Assembly (NCBI GenBank): GCA_030652635.1
Contig: JAUSPW010000098.1
Coordinates: 1-17,747, forward strand
Reading direction: 5' to 3'
From: Pseudohongiella sp.
GTDB taxonomy: Bacteria; Pseudomonadota; Gammaproteobacteria; Pseudomonadales; Pseudohongiellaceae
Length of the DNA stretch: 17,747 bases
Positions 14,901 to 17,747 of the stretch are shown in pieces (position 1 is the stretch's first letter; each line of letters starts with the position of its first letter). A program made the position numbers and the translations under genes. A model generated the notes under the pieces. That model worked only from the letters and a program-made list of their open reading frames with translations, had not been told where the DNA came from and did not search any database.

Positions 14901-15019
14901 GCACGGGAAATGCCGCATCACGCGAGAACAAACAACTGAACAACTGTGATTCTTTAACCTCGAGTGGCTTCTGTGAAACCTGGGCCTTCCCGCAACAACA
15001 GGAAAGTGAACAAAAATGA
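8942..15019 (+). CDS. TpsA exoprotein: large filamentous haemagglutinin-type adhesin with YDG/MBG repeats
   Basis: 2025 residues from ATG 8942. Secreted by the two-partner pathway through the TpsB encoded next. Residues 1-35 are a Sec signal with a long basic n-region, ending SHAQA/NGI. Residues 36 to about 290 hold the TPS haemagglutination-activity domain, including FLINPSGILFGQ (114-125) and VDVAGLVASTLDI, which TpsB is expected to recognise. A beta-helix region follows to about 915, with the GTWLLDPSNV motif (436-445) common in such adhesins. Next come an MBG-like unit (919-1013), three YDG units (1014-1268), seven alternating MBG units (1269-1863), a final MBG_2-like unit (1864 to about 1950) and a tail with Cys2002 and Cys2011. 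The protein is rich in Gly, Thr, Asn and Ser. The stop overlaps the tpsB start as ATGA. The start is uncertain: no Shine-Dalgarno site is seen, and a GTG 44 codons upstream (8810) is in frame. I prefer ATG because it opens a normal signal peptide. Confidence 0.94.
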   Translation: MQRLKSSAEKKSIAPKLKLLAATIAYIVTSSHAQANGIEPLVVSGQASFSAQGSLLNITNSPGAIIHWQEFSIGAGETTHFQQESAASSVLNRVTGADASSIFGTLSSNGQVFLINPSGILFGQDSRVDVAGLVASTLDISNDDFRAGLLNFNANATAGNTSNEGRISTPSGGAVYLLGNNVSNSGLISSPSGDVVLAAGRSISLMDSSSPGVRVELSGDNNLASNIGEIVALSGEVGIYGAALRNSGTINANQVTRDANGKITLRATHDITLTSNSQISADGASPGFITVQSETGTTLVNGSISARGTAADSAGGDVYVLGDRVGLLAADIDVSGALGGGTVLIGGDYLGSDPEIQNANSSYVGADTTINADATSNGDGGKVIVWSDDFTRFLGNVSARGGEQSGNGGFVETSGKLNLEVLGGSVDTRASNGQAGTWLLDPSNVEITNAPNTGAIAGGIFTPSQDTAILNNLVLSTALETGNVNVTTTNPVGTQGGTITVSAPVTRAAGTGTTTLTLTPDQITGGTITIAGGGSISGSAGSPLNVSFSASGVGATVAVGAAITTFGGNVSSTGTTFTNLGGTINTSGTGTGGTITLNHTTTMTLPSPLISGGGNINIAGGSTYTGTSTIDAGAGTLTLRGNANALTMGIGSTTGTFNITNAQIQGMTTTGGLIFGQTSGTAAITLGTNEAVDFGTKNVLVQQATGGITVIGSAISGSGNMSFVAGTGTFTNNSQVITNGAVNITADLLALNADIVGTGQLTITPFTKSLAIETGLTPTAVKFGPAGLFNTTLVASNAGRVLKIGDKTHTGDISVIGAYNPGAQRIELVTGGDVRVNAGGVTSQNIVLAGKNFINPFGAAALTATTGRWLVYSDDPALNTFGGLNSNQLALWGRSYTANPPASIAAAGNRYLFTKVPQLTASVDGGTLNKVYGTDLTGSVPTVTVTGLVNAATFGNVFLQDTMGGTPTASSAGFAATAPVNGSPYVISVSGVTAPAGYGATITSNGQVNVSPYVVNLNGSRAYNGTTAMPGNVFATGALVGTQTLTITGTGTVANGNVGTGKMVTPGTLALGNGSNGGIASNYTLVGGNHSAGITPAQISFGTNNVVKVYDGNTNAAGSAVVSSGALFGSDTFSGGTFVFADPNVGIGNKQVITSGVTISDSNGGANYNIAYSLNSTSTISPFIVSLNGSRQYDGTVNMQGSILTTNALVGTQTLTLSGTGSVADAGSGTNKPIALGSLVLGNGNNGGLASNYTLSGGTHLASIVGVLLDITANNATKTYDTSAWTGGNGVTYSGFLSGDTEASLTGTLVYSGTSQGAINAGTYGIMPGGLSSSNYILNFVGGTLNITPAMLGIAANSAVNIYSGLGWVGGNGAVYTGFKGSDTAASLNGTLVYGGTSQGAINAGNYSIIPGGQSSPNYTINYTNGNLIVAPASLGIVADNASKRYGDTLAFVGNEFRSNGLKNNETIGQVTLVSSGANPIASVNGSPYDIIVMDARGGTFNPANYDISYFYGALDVIPAELLGITANSAVKIYDGLSWMGGNGVKYTGFRAGDTEANLTGTIVYGGNSQGAINAGTYTISPSGQSSPNYTITYLNGSLIVAPAALGIVADNASKAYGDTLVFAGNAFRSTGLQNGETIASVTLTSPGANALATVGGSPYAITASNAFGGTFNPANYRISYFDGALEVTPSSLLAVAANSAVKVYNGLAWTGGNGVVYSGFRGTDNAASLNGVISYAGTSQGAVNVGNYSIVPFGQSSPNYTITYMNGNLAVTPATLAITALDINKNYGTATSFNGSEFRSSGLQNGETVGRVTLSSAGATAGAGVVNSPYMLVASNATGGSFNPANYSITYANGALRVMPIPLSVVANSHMKIQGTDDPLLSYTVSGLVNNAQLGVLDTPASVLSGALVRVPGESVTGSPYPINVGSLTSNSNYTLGFTPGNLVIAPVPEIFAGLVHHQLYYRPGNFWHISLSPTGADKGFDVMRGTGNAASRENKQLNNCDSLTSSGFCETWAFPQQQESEQK
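11981..12745 (+). repeat. Three YDG-type repeat units inside tpsA
   Basis: Units start at 11981, 12242 and 12491 (87, 83 and 85 codons). The first and third are closely alike: both have 'LNGSR.Y(N/D)GT', 'ALVGTQTLT', 'GNG.NGG.ASNYTL.GG'. The middle one carries 'VKVYDGNTNAAGSA' and 'LFGSDTFSGG'. The Y-(D/N)-G core is the hallmark of the YDG domain found in secreted TPS and autotransporter adhesins. The first-third pairing suggests an older duplication with an insert or a diverged centre. Confidence 0.82.
12746..14530 (+). repeat. Alternating A/B MBG repeats inside tpsA (order A-A-B-A-B-A-B)
   Basis: A units start at 12746, 12995, 13508 and 14021 and are each exactly 249 bases (83 codons). They share 'ANSAVK.Y.GL.W.GGNGV.Y.GF', 'TSQGAINAG.Y.I.P.GQSS' and 'PNYTI.Y.NG.L.V.PA'. 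B units start at 13244, 13757 and 14270 and are 264, 264 and 261 bases. They share 'ADNASK.YGD', 'EFRS.GL.N.ET', 'GGTFNPANY.ISY..GAL.V.P'. The A-B pair is a higher-order repeat of 513, 513 and 510 bases. Unit boundaries were placed at the Leu-(Gly/Ala)-Ile that opens each unit and checked against the reading frame. Confidence 0.88.
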
Positions 15020-16677
15020 ATACATTAACTGGAATGAACCGGTTTCACCGCTGCTTGCCGACTTTCAAGAAATCGGCTGTCTGTATCGGCATAACAACGC
15101 TTTTGCTCGGCGCAGCGCCTGTGTTTGCACAGCCAGCTACAGAGCGTTTTGACATCAACCGTTTTGTGGTGGAAGGCAACTCGCTGCTGCAACAGGAACG
15201 CATTGATGCCGTGTTGCAGCCATACACCGGCACACAAAAGGACTTGTCGGATGTGCAGCAGGCAACCGCAGCGTTGCAAAATTATTACAGCAACAACAGT
15301 TCAAATATTGTCTGGGTCGTGGTGCCCGAACAGGATCTGGACAACGGTGTTGTTCGCTTGCGTGTCGTGGAAGCACGCATTGGCACAGTCAGCATTGATG
15401 GTAATGATTCGTTTGACGATGACAACATCCGCGCCAGCCTGCCTGCGCTGGTGGAAGGTACATCACCGTCTCCCAAAGCAATCTCGGCCAACGTGCAGCT
15501 TGCCAACGAAAATCCGGCAAAACAGGTCGATGTGCTGCTGCGTCCGGGGACGCAAGAAGGTCTGGTCGACGCCGTGGTGAATGTCATCGATGAGCAAACC
15601 TTTAAAGCATTTGTAACGCTGGATAACACCGGCAATCCGCAGACGGGCGACTACCGGCTTGGACTCGGCGTTCAACACGCCAACCTGTTTAACAGTGATC
15701 ACGTGGGGACGCTGAGTTTTGTCACCTCGCCTGACCATTTCGACGAGGTAAAACAGTACTCGGCGAGCTATCGAATCCCCCTGTATCAACTGGATGACTC
15801 GATTGATTTTATTGCCGGTTACTCTGATGTGGATGCCGGTACCACACAAACGGTGGCAGGGCCTTTGGCCTTCTCAGGTAAGGGCGCAGTCTACGGCTTC
15901 CGCTACAATCAACTGCTGGCCCGACAAGGTGAGTACTCGCATAAACTCACTTATGGCATTGATTACCGCGCGTATGAAAATGTCTGCTCACTGGGCATTT
16001 TTGGTGAAGCTGGTTGCGGCCCGGCGGCCGTTGACGTCACTGTGAGACCGCTCAGTGTTGCTTACAGCGGCAACTGGGCACGACCAGGTCGTGCGGCTGA
16101 TTTTTATGTGGGTTACTCCCACAACCTGTCAGGCGCAAGCAATGGCGACAGTGCCGACTTTAGCGCCGCCCGACCTGCGCCCGGTGGTGGTGTCGGGGCT
16201 TCTTCGCAATATGACATATTCAGAGCCGGCGCCAGTCTGGTGCAGGCTTTTGCTGGCAACTGGCAGTACCGCGTGGCATTGAATGCGCAATATACAGCAG
16301 ATGCCTTGATCACCGGCGAGCAGTTTGGCACAACCGGCGCAACCATGGTGCGTGGTTTTCTGGAACGCGAAATCGCTCGCGACATTGGCCATGTGGTTAA
16401 CGTCGAAGTGAACACACCCAATCTGATGGGCACATTGATCCCCGGCAACAGCAACCTGCGGGCGTTGGCGTTTTACGATGGCGCTCGCAGCAGAAACAAC
16501 AAACTACAGGGAGAAGATCATAAAAAATCATCTATCGGTAGTTTGGGAGTGGGCCTGCGCTGGAATCTTGATCGCAACATCAATGCGCGTTTTGACATTG
16601 CCAAAGTAGTCGACGGCGATGGCAGGCAGCAGCGCGGCGACTATCACGGACACTTTTCGATCTATTTTGGATTCTGA
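15016..16677 (+). CDS. TpsB transporter (ShlB/FhaC/HecB family), outer-membrane pore for TpsA
   Basis: 553 residues. Start ATG 15016-15018 overlaps the tpsA stop, and AGGAAAG stands a few bases upstream, so translation is likely coupled. Signal peptide 1-38 (AVCIGITTLLLGAAPVFA/QPA). POTRA1 at about 44-119 (FDINRFVVEGNSLL to VVEARIGTVSI) and POTRA2 at about 120-192, ending ANENPAKQVDVLLRPG and GLVDAVVNV. The rest is the 16-strand barrel. Family motifs include VRGF (445-448) in loop L6, which folds into the pore, and LRALAFYDGARSR (481-493) with the conserved Phe-x-Asp. The last residue is Phe in a beta-signal (HFSIYFGF) for BAM recognition. Two cysteines, 324 and 334, sit in a likely surface loop (ENVCSLGIFGEAGCGP) and may form a disulfide. 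Only about six residues separate the signal cleavage site from POTRA1, leaving no room for the FhaC-type plug helix. The gene is followed by a terminator. Confidence 0.96.
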   Translation: MNTLTGMNRFHRCLPTFKKSAVCIGITTLLLGAAPVFAQPATERFDINRFVVEGNSLLQQERIDAVLQPYTGTQKDLSDVQQATAALQNYYSNNSSNIVWVVVPEQDLDNGVVRLRVVEARIGTVSIDGNDSFDDDNIRASLPALVEGTSPSPKAISANVQLANENPAKQVDVLLRPGTQEGLVDAVVNVIDEQTFKAFVTLDNTGNPQTGDYRLGLGVQHANLFNSDHVGTLSFVTSPDHFDEVKQYSASYRIPLYQLDDSIDFIAGYSDVDAGTTQTVAGPLAFSGKGAVYGFRYNQLLARQGEYSHKLTYGIDYRAYENVCSLGIFGEAGCGPAAVDVTVRPLSVAYSGNWARPGRAADFYVGYSHNLSGASNGDSADFSAARPAPGGGVGASSQYDIFRAGASLVQAFAGNWQYRVALNAQYTADALITGEQFGTTGATMVRGFLEREIARDIGHVVNVEVNTPNLMGTLIPGNSNLRALAFYDGARSRNNKLQGEDHKKSSIGSLGVGLRWNLDRNINARFDIAKVVDGDGRQQRGDYHGHFSIYFGF

Positions 16678-16695
16678 GTATTTGCTGATGCACCA

Positions 16696-16727
16696 ATAAG
16701 AACGGAGGCCAAGGCCTCCGTTTTTAT
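16696..16727. terminator. Bidirectional intrinsic terminator between tpsB and the sensor kinase gene
   Basis: AACGGAGGCC (16701-16710) pairs with GGCCTCCGTT (16713-16722), with AA between the arms. The innermost pair probably opens to a CAAG loop. Flanking A/T pairs extend the stem from 16696 to 16727 with one wobble. TTTTTATAT follows on the plus strand and, read from the other side, TTCTTATT on the minus strand. It lies between the stops of two convergent genes (16677 and 16753), so it can serve both. Confidence 0.9.
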
Positions 16728-16752
16728 ATGACGTGTGTTGTCACATGTCTGA

Positions 16753-17747
16753 CTATTTTTCTGCCTGACGCGCTTTGGCAACTTGCATCACTTCATCAAG
16801 GGTATCCATAAACTCCATCACCTTGATGGGTTTGGTCATATATCGGTAGAAGCCCGCCTGCAGACCCTTTTCAATATCCCGGGGCATCGCATTAGCGCTG
16901 AGCGCTACCACCGGAATATTGGCCGTTGAAGGTTCCGTTGTCAGTATTTCCAACACGCGTATGCCATTGATACCCGGCAAATTGATGTCCATCAGAATGA
17001 CATCCGGCAGCTCGCTGAGTGCCATTTCCACACCCGAGATGCCATCTACGGCACTGATCAGGCGGATGTCAGGCCGACGCGCAATCAGATCCTCCACCAA
17101 CATCAGATTGGCGGGATTATCCTCGACATATAACAAGGTGTATTGCTGGAATAATGTCGCATTGTCGGCACTTACACGTGCCACGGGGACAAGATCAAGC
17201 AACTGCGGGGGCTCGCTGAGCACAAAGTCCACCCAGAAACGACTGCCTTCACCCTCCACACTGTCTACGCCAATAATCCCCCCCATCAGTTCAGTGAGTC
17301 TTTTTGCCATGACCAGACCAATACCCGTGCCTTCAATGGCACCCACTTCCTGACCAAGACGATTAAACGGCTGGAACAGCTGCGCAATCTGCGCGTGAGA
17401 CAAACCCAGACCACTGTCTTTGATACTGACTTGCACCCGGCCGGCGCTTCGCAATTCGCACGTCACCACCACGGTGCCGTTTGCCCGGTTGTACTTGATG
17501 GCATTGGTCAACAAATTGATCAATATCTGTTTTACGCGGGTACGATCAGCATTGATATAAAACGGAACACTCACCAGCGGGAATGTCACGGTGATATGGC
17601 GCTCACGTGCCTGCGATTCGACCATTGCCTGGCATTCAAGCAACACGCTCTCCAGCGCCAACGGCTCAATGGACAAGGACAATTTTCCTGACTCCACCAA
17701 GGCGAGATCCAATATCTCATTAATCAGATCCAGCAAATACCAGCCTG
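16753..17747 (-). CDS. Hybrid sensor histidine kinase with C-terminal receiver domain, 5' end cut by window edge
   Basis: 331 complete codons, open to the right edge. The fragment begins inside the HisKA dimerisation domain (GWYLLDLINEILDLALVESGK), so the phosphorylated His and any sensor region are outside the window. HATPase motifs follow in order: N-box ILINLLTNAIKYN, G1 KDSGLGL, F-box FQPFNRL and G2 GTGIGL. After a short linker comes a receiver domain with LLYVEDN, the phospho-acceptor Asp in ILMDINLPG (codon 16987-16989), ALSANA and the conserved Lys in MTKPIKV. It ends QAEK at TAA. The protein would autophosphorylate and pass the phosphate to its own receiver and then to a downstream phosphotransfer partner not present here. 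Its signal and targets cannot be read from this fragment. It converges on tpsB, so no co-transcription is implied. Confidence 0.95.
   Translation of the reverse strand, partial: GWYLLDLINEILDLALVESGKLSLSIEPLALESVLLECQAMVESQARERHITVTFPLVSVPFYINADRTRVKQILINLLTNAIKYNRANGTVVVTCELRSAGRVQVSIKDSGLGLSHAQIAQLFQPFNRLGQEVGAIEGTGIGLVMAKRLTELMGGIIGVDSVEGEGSRFWVDFVLSEPPQLLDLVPVARVSADNATLFQQYTLLYVEDNPANLMLVEDLIARRPDIRLISAVDGISGVEMALSELPDVILMDINLPGINGIRVLEILTTEPSTANIPVVALSANAMPRDIEKGLQAGFYRYMTKPIKVMEFMDTLDEVMQVAKARQAEK

Noticed and set aside
17734..17736. TTG as the start of the sensor kinase
   Set aside because: The frame stays open to the edge and the residues before it (GWYL) continue the HisKA domain, so the true start is outside the window.

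Overview
The window looks like chromosomal DNA of a Gram-negative proteobacterium. The evidence is an OmpA-type porin, a two-partner secretion (TPS) system, an outer-membrane lipoprotein, a monomeric NADP-isocitrate dehydrogenase and a yqjDE-like operon. Gammaproteobacteria fit best, but a betaproteobacterium cannot be excluded from this sequence alone. There are no tRNA, rRNA, CRISPR, insertion-sequence or phage genes, and coding density is high.

Left part (1-3201, all minus strand). Three quarters of a monomeric NADP-dependent isocitrate dehydrogenase run off the left edge. Next come two tiny membrane-protein genes, including a 48-residue lmo0937-type protein. A three-gene operon follows (DUF883/YqjD-like, YqjE-like holin-family protein, small YqjK-position protein), in which each junction is an ATGA stop/start overlap. 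These small inner-membrane proteins look like a stress/envelope set.

Middle part (3375-16677, all plus strand). An orphan GspF/PilC-type inner-membrane platform protein comes first. A surface-adhesion block follows: (i) an outer-membrane lipoprotein with six 110-residue Ig-like repeats and a C-terminal DUF3494 (ice-binding-like) domain; (ii) an OmpA-family beta-barrel protein with a peptidoglycan-binding domain; (iii) a strong terminator; (iv) a 2025-residue TpsA exoprotein with a haemagglutination-activity N-terminus, YDG/MBG repeats and a C-terminal cysteine pair; (v) its TpsB pore (POTRA plus 16-strand barrel), coupled by an ATGA overlap. TpsB is expected to export TpsA. The cysteine-containing tail suggests that TpsA stays attached, as Haemophilus HMW1 does. 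The lipoprotein and OmpA protein would add further outer-membrane surface and wall-anchoring parts.

Right part (16753-17747, minus strand). A hybrid sensor kinase (HisKA/HATPase/receiver) runs off the right edge and converges on tpsB across a shared bidirectional terminator.

The most interesting points are the HMW1-like cysteine tail paired with a TpsB that seems to lack a plug helix, the strictly alternating 83/88-residue MBG repeats, Ig repeats whose two cysteines are kept or lost together, and a structured leader before the DUF3494 lipoprotein gene.
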